From positions 1 to 64,000 of the forward strand of contig CAJNCY010000002.1 of NCBI GenBank assembly GCA_905221375.1: 64,000 nt of DNA, given 5' to 3'. The stretch comes from a bacterium (lineage in GTDB: Bacteria; Bacillota; Bacilli; Lactobacillales; Streptococcaceae). The translations under genes were made by a program, and so were the position numbers. The notes under the pieces are model-generated. The model did not search any database. It saw only the letters and a list, made by a program, of their open reading frames with translations, and was not told the origin of the DNA. Below are positions 54,635-63,411 of the stretch, one piece after another. Each line of letters begins with the position of its first letter. The stretch's first letter is position 1.

Positions 54635-55717
54635 ATGTCTAAATTACAACAAATCGTAACATATCTTGAATCAGAAAAACTAGACGTCGCTGTCGTATCT
54701 GACCCCGTCACAATCAATTACCTCACTGGCTTTTACAGTGATCCCCATGAACGCCAAATGTTCCTTTTTATCCTAGCGGATCAAGAACCCCTCCTCTTTG
54801 TCCCAGCCCTTGAAGTTGAGCGTGCTACTAGCACTGTTTCCTTCCCAGTTGTGGGCTATGTGGATTCTGAAAATCCATGGCAAAAAATGAAACATGCTCT
54901 TCCACAGCTTGACTTCAAACGTGTCGCTGTTGAGTTTGACAATCTCATCTTGACCAAATACCATGGCTTGAAAATAGTCTTTGAAACTGCTGAGTTTGAA
55001 AACCTCACACCTCGTATCCAACGCATGCGCCTCATCAAATCAGCTGACGAAGTGCAAAAAATGATGGTGGCAGGTCTCTATGCAGACAAGGCTGTCAATG
55101 TTGGTTTTGACAATATTTCTCTTGATAAGACTGAGACAGATATCATCGCCCAAATCGACTTTGCTATGAAACGTGAGGGCTATGAAATGAGCTTTGATAC
55201 CATGGTCTTGACTGGCGATAATGCTGCAAATCCACACGGCATTCCAGCAGCGAATAAGGTTGAAAATGATGCTCTTCTCCTCTTTGACCTCGGTGTTCTA
55301 GTCAACGGCTATGCATCTGATATGACTCGTACGGTCGCTGTCGGCAAACCTGACCAATTCAAGAAAGACATTTACAACTTGACCCTTGAAGCCCAACAAG
55401 CTGCTCTTGACTTTATCAAACCAGGTGTGACTGCCCATGAAGTGGATCGCGCTGCCCGTGAAGTCATCGAAAAAGCTGGTTACGGTGAATACTTCAACCA
55501 CCGTCTCGGTCATGGTATCGGTATGGATGTTCACGAATTCCCATCTATCATGGAAGGAAACGACATGGTCATCGAAGAAGGCATGTGCTTCTCTGTTGAA
55601 CCAGGTATCTATATCCCTGGTAAAGTCGGTGTCCGTATCGAAGACTGCGGTGTCGTAACCAAGGATGGCTTTGACCTCTTTACAAGCACCAGCAAAGACT
55701 TGCTTTATTTTGATTAA
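54635..55717 (+). CDS. pepQ: Xaa-Pro dipeptidase (M24 family)
   Basis: 360 residues. N-terminal creatinase-type domain (about 1-125) and pita-bread catalytic domain with metal ligands in LLFDLGVLVNGYASDMTR, HRLGHGIGMDVHEFP, CFSVEPGIYIPG and VRIEDC. Cleaves Xaa-Pro dipeptides in the cytoplasm, useful for proline-rich peptide use. AGAAGGTAG before the ATG. Own terminator downstream. Confidence 0.93.
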   Translation: MSKLQQIVTYLESEKLDVAVVSDPVTINYLTGFYSDPHERQMFLFILADQEPLLFVPALEVERATSTVSFPVVGYVDSENPWQKMKHALPQLDFKRVAVEFDNLILTKYHGLKIVFETAEFENLTPRIQRMRLIKSADEVQKMMVAGLYADKAVNVGFDNISLDKTETDIIAQIDFAMKREGYEMSFDTMVLTGDNAANPHGIPAANKVENDALLLFDLGVLVNGYASDMTRTVAVGKPDQFKKDIYNLTLEAQQAALDFIKPGVTAHEVDRAAREVIEKAGYGEYFNHRLGHGIGMDVHEFPSIMEGNDMVIEEGMCFSVEPGIYIPGKVGVRIEDCGVVTKDGFDLFTSTSKDLLYFD

Positions 55718-55722
55718 ACCAT

Positions 55723-55768
55723 ATAGCCCCTGTGCTTTTCCTTCAAAATATCTAGGGGCTATTTTATT
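55723..55768 (+). terminator. pepQ terminator
   Basis: ATAGCCCCT/AGGGGCTAT stem with TTTATTATC. Confidence 0.85.
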
Positions 55769-55827
55769 ATCATTTTTCTGCTATTATGCTTAACTAATAA
55801 AAATATTTTTAATTAAGGAGACATTTC

Positions 55828-56301
55828 ATGACTATTCGAAAAGCTAAACAAGAAGATATTCCTAAATTACTCGATTTATTACAACAAGTCCTTACGGTTC
55901 ACTACCAAGCTCGACCAGATATTTTTAAACAAATTGGGGCTAAATATAATTCCTCTGATTTGCAAACCATTCTCTCTCAAGAACATACCCCTATTTTTGT
56001 TTTTGAAGATGAAAAGGGACAAGTTCTCGGACATCTATTTTGTACCATAAAAGATAAAACTGATAATCCTATTTTCCAAGAAATCAAAACCCTTTTTATC
56101 GAAGATTTATGTGTGGATCAAGATGCTCGTGGTCAAAAAATTGGCGATCAACTCTATCAATTCGCTCTCAATTATGCTAAAGAAATTGGCTGCCACAATC
56201 TAACCCTAAATGTCTGGAATGATAACGAGGGTGCTCTCCGCTTTTATCAGAGACAAGGGATGAAACCTCAAGAAACAACAATGGAAATGATAATTGATTA
56301 A
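55828..56301 (+). CDS. GNAT family N-acetyltransferase
   Basis: 157 residues. MTIRKAKQEDIPKLLDLLQQV start, LFIEDLCVDQDARGQKIGDQLYQFA acetyl-CoA loop (motif A, Q-x-x-G-x-G variant RGQKIG), and C-terminal LNVWNDNEGALRFYQRQGMKP are characteristic of GNAT enzymes. AAGGAG before the ATG. Substrate unknown. Separated from pepQ by a terminator. Confidence 0.9.
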   Translation: MTIRKAKQEDIPKLLDLLQQVLTVHYQARPDIFKQIGAKYNSSDLQTILSQEHTPIFVFEDEKGQVLGHLFCTIKDKTDNPIFQEIKTLFIEDLCVDQDARGQKIGDQLYQFALNYAKEIGCHNLTLNVWNDNEGALRFYQRQGMKPQETTMEMIID

Positions 56302-56371
56302 GAAATCATTTATAAAATGATACTGGGAAAAATTCAATTTCACTAGAAAATGAGAAAAGTCTTCCCACAAT

Positions 56372-56420
56372 AAAACGCATAGTATCAAGGTTTTTCACAA
56401 CACCTGATACTATGCGTTTT
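56372..56420. terminator. palindromic stem-loop, dispersed family copy 3
   Basis: AAAACGCATAGTATCA pairs perfectly over 16 bp with TGATACTATGCGTTTT; lies between the convergent acetyltransferase and ECF genes, T-runs both ways. Confidence 0.85.
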
Positions 56421-56452
56421 TGCTGATTTTTAGGACTTTTCCCACAGCCTCT

Positions 56453-56914
56453 TTACTTAATCTTCTTGATACTTTGGCTAAGAACAAATCCTACAACCAT
56501 TCCCACAATATTTTGCATGAAATTTGGTAGGATTTCTGGTAGAGCTGCTGCCCAGCCATTCATCAAAGTTGAACCCAAGGCGTAGCCCCCTACCATGGCA
56601 ATAGTTGCCAAAATAAGGCCTAGCCACTGAGCTTTTCCTTTAAATCCTGCGAAAAATCCCTGCAAGCCATGATTGATTAAACTAAAGAACATCCACTGAG
56701 GGTAGCCTGATAAAAGGTCAATCAAGAAACCTGCTAATCCTCCAACAACGGCCCCCTCTTTACTGCCAAAGTAAAAGGCCGTAAAGAAGATACCCGCATC
56801 TAAGAAAGTTAGAATACCTGTCGGTGTTGGAATTTTTAAGAAATAACCTAGAACCACAGAAAGGGCGGTTAAAAGGGATACAAGGGCGATTTTAGTTGTT
56901 TTGGTCTGCTTCAT
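56453..56914 (-). CDS. ECF transporter S component, probably for a B6-type vitamin
   Basis: 153 residues, about five or six transmembrane helices (IALVSLLTALSVVLGYFL; FLDAGIFFTAFYFG; AVVGGLAGFLIDLLSG; LGLILATIAMVGGYALGS; FMQNIVGMVVGFVLSQS). The GGLAGFLIDLLSGYPQWMFFSLINHGLQG pattern is that of ECF S components. No ATPase or T component is nearby, so it would use the shared energy module. Overlaps pdxK by 23 bp, which suggests pyridoxine or a hydroxymethylpyrimidine precursor as substrate; this is context inference. Confidence 0.8.
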   Translation of the reverse strand: MKQTKTTKIALVSLLTALSVVLGYFLKIPTPTGILTFLDAGIFFTAFYFGSKEGAVVGGLAGFLIDLLSGYPQWMFFSLINHGLQGFFAGFKGKAQWLGLILATIAMVGGYALGSTLMNGWAAALPEILPNFMQNIVGMVVGFVLSQSIKKIK

Positions 56915-57665
56915 ATTGTCTTACTCCATATTGATCTGCTTGTGCAATGGCACGGTAAACGAAAGCCTTCGAGTTTTCTACTGCTGGTAAAAGTTCATCA
57001 CCTTTAACCAAGTGACTAGCAATGCTTGAGGCAAAGGTACAACCTGCGCCAGCATTTTGGCCTTGGATGACAGGATTTTCTAGGACTGTAAAGGTTTGTC
57101 CGTCATAAAAGACATCTACAGCCTTGTCCTGACTAAGGCGATTGCCTCCCTTGATAATAACTGCTGGCGCTCCTAAGTCATGCAATTTCTGCGCTGCAGC
57201 CTTCATGTCTTCCAAGGTTTTGATTTCCTGACCAGCCAATAATTCTGCTTCTGGGAGGTTAGGCGTAATCACGCTGACATGAGGGAAAAAGCGAATCAAC
57301 TCTTGGCAGAGTTCACTGACAGCTACATCGTGCGTTTCCTTGCAGACCAAGACTGGATCCAATACCACCGGCACTCCTGGACGTTGCTTGATAAAGTCCA
57401 ATGCCTTCTCAGCTACACTAACAGTAGGGAGAAGGCCAATCTTAATCCCTGCAAACTCCACATCACGCAAACTATCCAATTCATGTTGAAAAATGGCATC
57501 GTCAGTTGGAAAGACTTCAAATCCCTTCTCTGTCAAAGCTGTCAAACAAGTTACTGCTACAAAGCCATGCAAGCCGTTCAAGGTATAGGTAGCCAAATCT
57601 GCTGATAAACCACCACCACTAAAAATATCATTTCCTGAAAGTGCTAAAATACGATTATTCTTCAT
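56892..57665 (-). CDS. pdxK: pyridoxine kinase, ThiD-like
   Basis: 257 residues, ribokinase-like. [27 protein letters not shown] start, [24 protein letters not shown] and [21 protein letters not shown] near the end. The Cys in GAGCTF replaces the Asp of classic kinases, as in ThiD-like pyridoxal kinases. Phosphorylates pyridoxine, pyridoxal or pyridoxamine; hydroxymethylpyrimidine kinase activity is the alternative. Overlaps truA by 11 bp and the S component by 23 bp. Confidence 0.88.
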   Translation of the reverse strand: MKNNRILALSGNDIFSGGGLSADLATYTLNGLHGFVAVTCLTALTEKGFEVFPTDDAIFQHELDSLRDVEFAGIKIGLLPTVSVAEKALDFIKQRPGVPVVLDPVLVCKETHDVAVSELCQELIRFFPHVSVITPNLPEAELLAGQEIKTLEDMKAAAQKLHDLGAPAVIIKGGNRLSQDKAVDVFYDGQTFTVLENPVIQGQNAGAGCTFASSIASHLVKGDELLPAVENSKAFVYRAIAQADQYGVRQYEADQNN

Positions 57666-58404
57666 AACGAATCTCCTTTAAATACAAGCCATTTGGTGCT
57701 GCCGTTGGACCGGCTAGCTGCCTGTCCTTCTTCTCCAAAATCAAGTCAATCTGCTCTACTGGCATACGATTATTTCCTATTCTAAGCAGCGTCCCTACCA
57801 TATTGCGAATCTGTTTATACAAGAAACCATTTCCTGAAAAGGTAAAGGTCAAAAACTGGCCTGTCTCATCAACCCTGAGACTAGCTTCTGTAATGGTGCG
57901 AACCTTGTCTTCTACACTAGTTCCAGATGCTGTAAAGCCGGTGAAATCGTGGGTGCCCTCTAGCTTTTTGACAGCCTCCTGCATCCTCTCCACATCGAGC
58001 GGATAAGGAAAGTGAGTGGCATAGTGACGGCGCATGGGATTTTTAGGACGTCCCCTATCAACAATAAACTCATAGGTCTTGCTGTGCTTGGCATAACGAC
58101 AATGAAAATCATCCGCCACAAGCTCAATCGAAATCACATCAATATCTTCAGGAGACTGGGTATCCAGAGCAAATCGAAGTTTTTCCTCATCCATTTGATA
58201 GGGCAAGTCAAAATGAATCACCTGTCCCAAAGCATGAACCCCACTATCAGTCCTACCAGCACCGTGAACGGTAATGGCTTGCCCCTTATTCAATCTAGTC
58301 AAGGTTTTTTCAATTTCTTCCTGAACGCTCCGCGCATGAGTCTGGCGCTGAAAGCCAGCAAAGGCATAACCATCATAGGAAATAGTTGCTTTATATCTCG
58401 TCAT
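57655..58404 (-). CDS. truA: tRNA pseudouridine(38-40) synthase
   Basis: 249 residues. [12 protein letters not shown] start, [20 protein letters not shown] with the catalytic Asp, [35 protein letters not shown], and a C-terminal [16 protein letters not shown] motif ([14 protein letters not shown]). Makes pseudouridine at positions 38-40 of many tRNAs. First gene of truA-pdxK-S component. Confidence 0.97.
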   Translation of the reverse strand: MTRYKATISYDGYAFAGFQRQTHARSVQEEIEKTLTRLNKGQAITVHGAGRTDSGVHALGQVIHFDLPYQMDEEKLRFALDTQSPEDIDVISIELVADDFHCRYAKHSKTYEFIVDRGRPKNPMRRHYATHFPYPLDVERMQEAVKKLEGTHDFTGFTASGTSVEDKVRTITEASLRVDETGQFLTFTFSGNGFLYKQIRNMVGTLLRIGNNRMPVEQIDLILEKKDRQLAGPTAAPNGLYLKEIRYEE

Positions 58405-58502
58405 AACTTCTATTTTATCAAGAAATTAGTCTCGTAACAAGCTAGAAAATCTATAATTGTCCGGGTACAAAAGCTCCAAAAAGAAAAACTTAGGAATCAA
58501 TC

Positions 58503-59654
58503 CTAAGCTCTCTTTTGAAGTAGGTACATAACAAAGATAGAGGTTACAATCAACCAGGATCCTAAGATGGCGAAGACCAGCATCCCATTGTGAGTTAGTA
58601 ATCCAATCGCACCTAGAACGAACGGGGTTGTGAAAGCTCCGAAACTACAACCTAAAACTGCAAATGAGGTTGCTTGATTGAGGAGTTTAGCTGGAATTCT
58701 TTCAGAGACAAGTTGAAAGACCGTCGTCAAGGCTACACTGTAGGCAAAACCAGCCAGAATACTTCCTGCCACCTCCACCCACAAGGATGGAGACAGAGCA
58801 ATCACAATTTGCCCTAAGCCGAAGGTAATACCAGACCAGAGGAGCAATTTTTCCTTAAAGATCGAAATCAAGAAAGAAAAACTCACCCCAGCCACAATCC
58901 CAATCAGCTGCATGACACTAAGAACAAAACTAGATAACTGGGCATCTCCAAGCCCTCTTTCCACCATCAAACTTGGAATACGAATAGTAATAGCCGTATT
59001 GGTACAAACTACAACTGCCGCTTCTATAGCTAGGGTAAAAATCAAGCCTTTCATTTCTCGAGTTAAACGACTTGCATCCTTCGCTTTTTTCTTGACTTCT
59101 TTTTTTTCCTTTCCATAAGGGACAAAGAGCAGATAAAGAGTCAGCACCAAAAATCCAGCACTATAGGCTAAGAAAGTAGCTGTCCAACCAAAGGCCAACA
59201 ACTGACCGACGGCCAAGGTAATGAGAGAAGCCCCAACAACCTCGGCAGAACCACGTAGCCCTAACATCTGAATTCGCGTTTTCCCTTGATAACGTTCACT
59301 GATAATGGAAATGGCCTTGGCATTGATCATCCCAACACCCAAACCAAAAAGAATCCGTGTTCCAAAAACAAAAGGATAGGCTTGATACCAGAAGGGAGCC
59401 GTTCCACTCAGTGATAAAATTAACAAGCCCAAACTAATCTGTAATCGCTCAGGAAATATTTTTTCTAAAAAACCATTTAGTAGTAACATAATCATTATTC
59501 CAAAGGAAGGTAAGCTCGCCAAAAGCTCAATTTGTTCTTTAGGATAACCTTGATAATAGTCAAACATGGCTGGTAGGGCACTTGAAATCGAAAAGGAGGT
59601 AATCAAAACGAGGGAGAGAGCCAAAATACTGGCCCGTTCTAAAAATTGTTTCAT
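58503..59654 (-). CDS. major facilitator superfamily transporter
   Basis: 383 residues from MKQFLERASILALSLVLITSF (AGAAAGAG upstream). The open frame extends to 59789 inside a BOX and lacks a ribosome site there. Twelve hydrophobic segments; FGTRILFGLGVGMINAKAISIISERYQGKTR is the MFS A-like loop, and QLLAFGWTATFLAYSAGFLVLTL follows. It resembles CynX/NimT-type transporters, but the substrate cannot be read. Promoter region holds the palindrome at 59694-59707. Confidence 0.88.
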   Translation of the reverse strand: MKQFLERASILALSLVLITSFSISSALPAMFDYYQGYPKEQIELLASLPSFGIMIMLLLNGFLEKIFPERLQISLGLLILSLSGTAPFWYQAYPFVFGTRILFGLGVGMINAKAISIISERYQGKTRIQMLGLRGSAEVVGASLITLAVGQLLAFGWTATFLAYSAGFLVLTLYLLFVPYGKEKKEVKKKAKDASRLTREMKGLIFTLAIEAAVVVCTNTAITIRIPSLMVERGLGDAQLSSFVLSVMQLIGIVAGVSFSFLISIFKEKLLLWSGITFGLGQIVIALSPSLWVEVAGSILAGFAYSVALTTVFQLVSERIPAKLLNQATSFAVLGCSFGAFTTPFVLGAIGLLTHNGMLVFAILGSWLIVTSIFVMYLLQKRA

Positions 59655-59693
59655 GAAATCTCTTTCTATATTTTCTCTTAATCTTCTACTTTT

Positions 59694-59707
59694 TTGATAG
59701 TTATCAA
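59694..59707. promoter_or_regulatory. palindrome upstream of the MFS transporter
   Basis: TTGATA-GT-TATCAA, 6-bp arms, 40 bp before the MFS start. Size and placement suit a MarR- or TetR-type operator; the regulator is not in the window. Confidence 0.35.
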
Positions 59708-59714
59708 ACAAGCA

Positions 59715-59757
59715 AGAAAAGAAGAAGCCTCTTTGGTGTACAGACTCCTTCTTAAAC
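59715..59757 (-). terminator. terminator after the phnA-Pr6Pr unit
   Basis: AAGAAG..GTCT/AGAGGCTTCTT stem with CTTTTCTT on the minus strand, beyond the BOX that follows the Pr6Pr gene. Confidence 0.6.
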
Positions 59758-59782
59758 TTGAAAATGAATCCCTTGTGTCTTA

Positions 59783-59884
59783 TACTCAATGAAAATCAAA
59801 GAGCAAACTAGGAAGCTAGCCGCAGGCTGTACTTGAGTACGGCAAGGCGAAACTGACGTGGTTTGAAGAGATTTTCGAAGAGTA
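59783..59884 (-). repeat. BOX element abutting a stop codon
   Basis: 102 bp, TACTCAATGAAAATC to TTTTCGAAGAGTA, with an altered middle (GTACTTGAGTACGGC). Flanked by TTA at 59780-59782 and 59885-59887; the right-hand TTA is the TAA stop of the Pr6Pr gene. Confidence 0.92.
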
Positions 59885-60514
59885 TTAGGATGACTTTCTC
59901 TTGATTTGCTTGATAAAGTAGAAGATAAATCCTGCCACCATATAGGCAACAAAGATAATCAGACACCACTTGAACACGACATCCCAACCCTTGTTCACAT
60001 TCAAAAAGAAGTAAGGGAAGGGACTGACCTTAGAATTAGGAATGTCTAGTTTCAGTACCAAGCCATTAAAAAGAGCAAAAATCATATAAAGCAAGGGTAA
60101 AATCGTCCACACAACTGGATCCCAAATCTTGTATTGACCCTGTTTGTCAAAAAAGAGGGTATCCGCTAAAAACCAAAGGGGAACGATATAGTGGCAAAGG
60201 AAATTTTCTAGGGTATAGAAATTAGTCGCAATAGGAGCTAATAGGAAATGGTAAATCACACAGGTAATCATGATACTCATGGTGACCCCACCTTTTATAC
60301 GCAAGAGGCTAGGCCTTTGCCAGTTTTCACCTAAACGGCTCATAACCTTTAGGAGATAGAGCGTAAAAATCGCGACTAAAAGGTTGGACAGAACCGTATA
60401 ATAGAGCAACATCCCAAATCCACCATGCTTGGCGATTTCAAGATAAACTCCCGTAAAAGCCGCTAGAAACAAGAAGATACGGCTATAAAATACAAGTTTA
60501 TAGTGTTTCGACAT
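59885..60514 (-). CDS. Pr6Pr family membrane protein
   Basis: 209 residues, six transmembrane helices (IFLFLAAFTGVYLEI; LLYYTVLSNLLVAIFTLYLL; VTMSIMITCVIYHFLLA; FLCHYIVPLWFLADTLFF; VVWTILPLLYMIFALFNGLVL; VVFKWCLIIFVAYMVAGFIFYFI). HYIVPLWFLADTLFFDKQG and FLNVNKGW fit the Pr6Pr/FAR-17a-like family of unknown function. Starts 2 bp after the phnA stop. Stop codon is the BOX target triplet. Confidence 0.85.
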   Translation of the reverse strand: MSKHYKLVFYSRIFLFLAAFTGVYLEIAKHGGFGMLLYYTVLSNLLVAIFTLYLLKVMSRLGENWQRPSLLRIKGGVTMSIMITCVIYHFLLAPIATNFYTLENFLCHYIVPLWFLADTLFFDKQGQYKIWDPVVWTILPLLYMIFALFNGLVLKLDIPNSKVSPFPYFFLNVNKGWDVVFKWCLIIFVAYMVAGFIFYFIKQIKRKSS

Positions 60515-60516
60515 GC

Positions 60517-60855
60517 TTAAATTTTCTTCACAAACTCTGATTTGAGCTTCATGGCACCAAAGCCATCAATTTTACAGTCGATATTGTGGTCGCCTTCTAC
60601 GATGCGGATATTTTTCACGCGCGTCCCTTGTTTCAAATCTTTTGGCGCACCTTTTACTTTCAAGTCCTTGATTAGAGTGACTGTATCACCGTCAGTCAAT
60701 TTATTTCCGTTGGCATCGATAGCGACAAGACCTTCTTCTACTTCTGCAACTTCAGCAGGATTCCACTCATGAGCACACTCTGGGCAAACCAGTAGGGCAC
60801 CGTCTTCGTAGACATACTCTGAGTTACATTGTGGGCAATTTGGTAGGTTGTTCAT
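60517..60855 (-). CDS. PhnA/YjdM zinc-ribbon protein
   Basis: 112 residues. N-terminal zinc ribbon [21 protein letters not shown] and C-terminal SH3-like domain ([57 protein letters not shown], described in shorter pieces: [29 protein letters not shown]). PhnA-family proteins are common but not involved in phosphonate breakdown in most bacteria; role unclear. Co-transcribed with the Pr6Pr gene. Confidence 0.92.
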   Translation of the reverse strand: MNNLPNCPQCNSEYVYEDGALLVCPECAHEWNPAEVAEVEEGLVAIDANGNKLTDGDTVTLIKDLKVKGAPKDLKQGTRVKNIRIVEGDHNIDCKIDGFGAMKLKSEFVKKI

Positions 60856-60949
60856 GATTTCTCCTTATCATCATTCACTATTCTTTGAAAATCAAAATTT
60901 CTCGAACAGCAACTATTATACCTTAAAATTAGTATTTTGACAAATTTAG

Positions 60950-60976
60950 AAAAAAACCGATATCAATCTATCGGCT
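60950..60976 (-). terminator. cmk terminator
   Basis: CCGATA-GATTGA-TATCGG stem followed by TTTTTTT on the minus strand, about 10 bp after the cmk stop. Confidence 0.88.
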
Positions 60977-60985
60977 TTTCAACAT

Positions 60986-61657
60986 TTACATTCTTTTTTC
61001 AGCTTCTGCTTTGATTTTTTCAACTACTTCTTGAATATTCAAGCCAGTTGTATCAAGGTAGACAGCATCCTCTGCTTGTTTGAGAGGCGAAGTCTCGCGA
61101 TGACTATCCTTGTAGTCACGCGCAGCAATTTCCTCTTTTAGGGTTTCAAGGTCTGTCTCAATTCCCTTGGCGATATTTTCCTTGTAACGGCGCTCTGCTC
61201 TTTCATCAACAGAGGCTACTAGGAAAATTTTCAATTCTGCTTGTGGCAATACAACAGTCCCAATATCGCGACCGTCCATGACAATTCCACCTTGCTGGGC
61301 AATCTCTTGTTGGAGAGAAACTAGTTTCTCACGTACTTGAGGAATTGCTGCAATAGCAGAGACATGATTTGTCACTTCATTCTCACGGATAGGATGAGTA
61401 ATATCCACATCTCCTACAAAAACAAGCTGTTCCCCAGTTTCTGAGCGTCCAAAACTGATTGGATGCTGGTCCAATAAGGTTAGAAGTGCTTCAACTTCTT
61501 CTACTCCTAATTGGTTCTTAAGAGCCATATAAGTCGCCGCACGATACATAGCACCTGTATCTAGGTAGGTGTATCCAAAATCCTTGGCAATAATCTTTGC
61601 GACCGTACTCTTACCACTTGAAGCAGGGCCGTCAATAGCAATTTGAATGGTTTTCAT
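60986..61657 (-). CDS. cmk: cytidylate kinase
   Basis: 223 residues, normal length. P-loop [40 protein letters not shown] motif ([24 protein letters not shown]), and the lid/CMP region [30 protein letters not shown]. Phosphorylates CMP and dCMP. Follows the LysM gene by 8 bp. Confidence 0.97.
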   Translation of the reverse strand: MKTIQIAIDGPASSGKSTVAKIIAKDFGYTYLDTGAMYRAATYMALKNQLGVEEVEALLTLLDQHPISFGRSETGEQLVFVGDVDITHPIRENEVTNHVSAIAAIPQVREKLVSLQQEIAQQGGIVMDGRDIGTVVLPQAELKIFLVASVDERAERRYKENIAKGIETDLETLKEEIAARDYKDSHRETSPLKQAEDAVYLDTTGLNIQEVVEKIKAEAEKRM

Positions 61658-61665
61658 ATCAACTC

Positions 61666-62142
61666 CTATTTTATTTTGACAACATCACCTGGATTAGCAA
61701 ACCAAGACCCTGTAGCCATATGCCCAGGATTCAAGGCCTCTAACTGAGCAATCGAAATCCCAGCGCGAGCTGCAATAGCTGCTTCTCCTTCTCCAGCTAA
61801 GACTTTTGTCGTCCCTTCTGGATCAGTAGCTTCCTCCGAGTGTTCAGAAGAAGATTCTGATTCTGAACTCTGTTCAGGCTGAGAACTACTAGAAGATGAA
61901 ATCTGTACTACATTTGCGTCTGAATCGTGAAAATCTTTCAAGGCTGCTGTGCGATTACTCCCACCCGATGATAGATAGATGAGAACAATAATCATCACCA
62001 CCACAATTACAAAGAAAATACTAGCTAGGATTGTCAAAACACGATTGGCTACTACATCTCTACCTTGAGTTCTCTTACGACGTTCTGATCTTGTTTCTTC
62101 TTGGTTTTCATAAATATCTTCTTGCCACGGTTCTTTTGCCAT
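61666..62142 (-). CDS. membrane-anchored LysM protein (SAG1386/EF1546 type)
   Basis: 158 residues. Cytoplasmic charged N-terminus ([23 protein letters not shown]), one transmembrane helix (about 37-59, [22 protein letters not shown]), Ser/Glu-rich linker, and a C-terminal LysM domain (about 112-158, [22 protein letters not shown]). Probably a wall-binding protein tethered to the membrane, of the family found upstream of cmk in streptococci. Divergent from the ferredoxin gene. Confidence 0.88.
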   Translation of the reverse strand: MAKEPWQEDIYENQEETRSERRKRTQGRDVVANRVLTILASIFFVIVVVMIIVLIYLSSGGSNRTAALKDFHDSDANVVQISSSSSSQPEQSSESESSSEHSEEATDPEGTTKVLAGEGEAAIAARAGISIAQLEALNPGHMATGSWFANPGDVVKIK

Positions 62143-62175
62143 ACCTTACTCCTTGTTTTTTTTTACTTTTCTTAT

Positions 62176-62181
62176 TACAAT
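62176..62181 (+). promoter_or_regulatory. -10 box of the ferredoxin gene
   Basis: TACAAT with TTGTTT 17 bp upstream (62153-62158). The ATG at 62188 is 6 bp further on, with no ribosome site. Confidence 0.55.
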
Positions 62182-62187
62182 ATAAAT

Positions 62188-62394
62188 ATGAAAATCACAC
62201 TTATACCTGAACGTTGCATTGCCTGTGGGCTTTGCCAAACTTATTCTGATTTATTTGATTACCACGATAATGGAATCGTACGTTTTTACGATGATCCTGA
62301 TCAACTGGAAAAAGAAATTTCTCCTAGTCAGGACGTCTTAGAGGCTGTTAAAAATTGCCCAACTCGCGCCCTGATTGGAAATCAGGAAGCCTAA
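62188..62394 (+). CDS. fer: ferredoxin
   Basis: 68 residues from MKITLIPERCIACGLC. Cluster ligands: CIACGLC near the start and CPTRAL near the end, the pattern of a single-cluster (3Fe-4S or 4Fe-4S) ferredoxin; the second cluster motif is absent. Acidic overall, as expected. The longer frame from 62101 lies antisense to the LysM gene and is not supported. Possibly leaderless. Confidence 0.9.
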   Translation: MKITLIPERCIACGLCQTYSDLFDYHDNGIVRFYDDPDQLEKEISPSQDVLEAVKNCPTRALIGNQEA

Positions 62395-62444
62395 ATCAAT
62401 GGCGATAATCCACTCCCTCTAGTTTAGCACATTTCCATGTAAAA

Positions 62445-63410
62445 TTATAGTCTTTTCTCTCTATTTTTTTCTGTAAAATCAGGAAGGTCACTTTTTTCTT
62501 TGATGAGATAAAGTGGTCTTTTTTTGGTCTCTAGATAAATCTTACTAATATACTTGCCGAGAATCCCAATGGTCAAGAGTTGAATGCCTCCAAGAAAGAG
62601 AATAACAGCCATCAGAGAGGTCCAACCTGATGTCGGATTGCCCAGAATGAGGGTCCGAACCACAACAAAAAAGGTCATGAGTAGAGAAATAAAACAAGAT
62701 AGGAGACCCGCTACAAAAGCTATAATCAAGGGAAAATCTGAAAAATTCACGATCCCTTCAATGGAGTAGAAAAAGAGTTTCCTAAAACTCCAACTGGTCT
62801 TGCCAGCCTGTCTTTCGACATTGGGATAGTCCAGATAGTGGGTTTTAAAGCCGACCCAGGCAAATAGTCCCTTAGAAAAACGATTGGACTCGGTCAAACT
62901 TAAAATGGCATCTACTACAGACCTTCTCATCATGCGAAAATCACGGACACCTGACGGCAGGGCTACTGGACTGATTTTTTTCATGAAGCCATAAAAGAGA
63001 TTGGCACAGAAACTGCGAAAGAAGGGTTCTCCCTCCCGACTAGTTCTCCGTGTTCCAACGCAGTCCAAATCTGCATTTTGGTCTAGTAATGCTTTCATCT
63101 CAAGCAACATACTAGGAGGATCTTGGAGGTCTGCATCCATTACCACCACCAGATCTCCTGTCGCATATTGCAAACCTGCATACAGAGCCGCTTCTTTGCC
63201 AAAATTTCGAGAGAAAGAAAGATAATGCACTGCCGGATTTTGCTCTCGATAGGACTTTAAGAGCTCCAAGGTCCCATCACTCGATCCATCATCGACAAAG
63301 ACATACTCGATTTCTGCTCCCAAATCAGGAATTAAATCTTCCAAAGCCTGATAAAAAAGAGGAAGTACTTCCTCTTCGTTTAAACAGGGGACAATGATTG
63401 ACATCACCAT
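62445..63410 (-). CDS. family 2 glycosyltransferase (GtrB/DPM1-like)
   Basis: 321 residues from ATG at 63410 (ATG 63404, MSIIVPCLNEEEV, is equally likely). GT-A domain with VDDGSSDGT, SFSRNFGKEAALYAGL and VVMDADLQDPP; two C-terminal transmembrane helices (PLIIAFVAGLLSCFISLLMTFFVVV; LMAVILFLGGIQLLTIGILGKYI) then a basic tail. Transfers a sugar from a nucleotide donor to undecaprenyl phosphate or a related lipid in the GtrB/CsbB pattern. The longer frame to 63548 runs into galE. Starts 1 or 7 bp after the galE stop. Confidence 0.9.
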   Translation of the reverse strand: MVMSIIVPCLNEEEVLPLFYQALEDLIPDLGAEIEYVFVDDGSSDGTLELLKSYREQNPAVHYLSFSRNFGKEAALYAGLQYATGDLVVVMDADLQDPPSMLLEMKALLDQNADLDCVGTRRTSREGEPFFRSFCANLFYGFMKKISPVALPSGVRDFRMMRRSVVDAILSLTESNRFSKGLFAWVGFKTHYLDYPNVERQAGKTSWSFRKLFFYSIEGIVNFSDFPLIIAFVAGLLSCFISLLMTFFVVVRTLILGNPTSGWTSLMAVILFLGGIQLLTIGILGKYISKIYLETKKRPLYLIKEKSDLPDFTEKNREKRL

Positions 63411-63411
63411 C

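Noticed and set aside
59655..59789. 45-residue N-terminal extension of the MFS transporter
   Set aside because: It begins with TTG inside a BOX, lacks a ribosome site and spans a terminator and palindrome; the ATG at 59654 has AGAAAGAG upstream.
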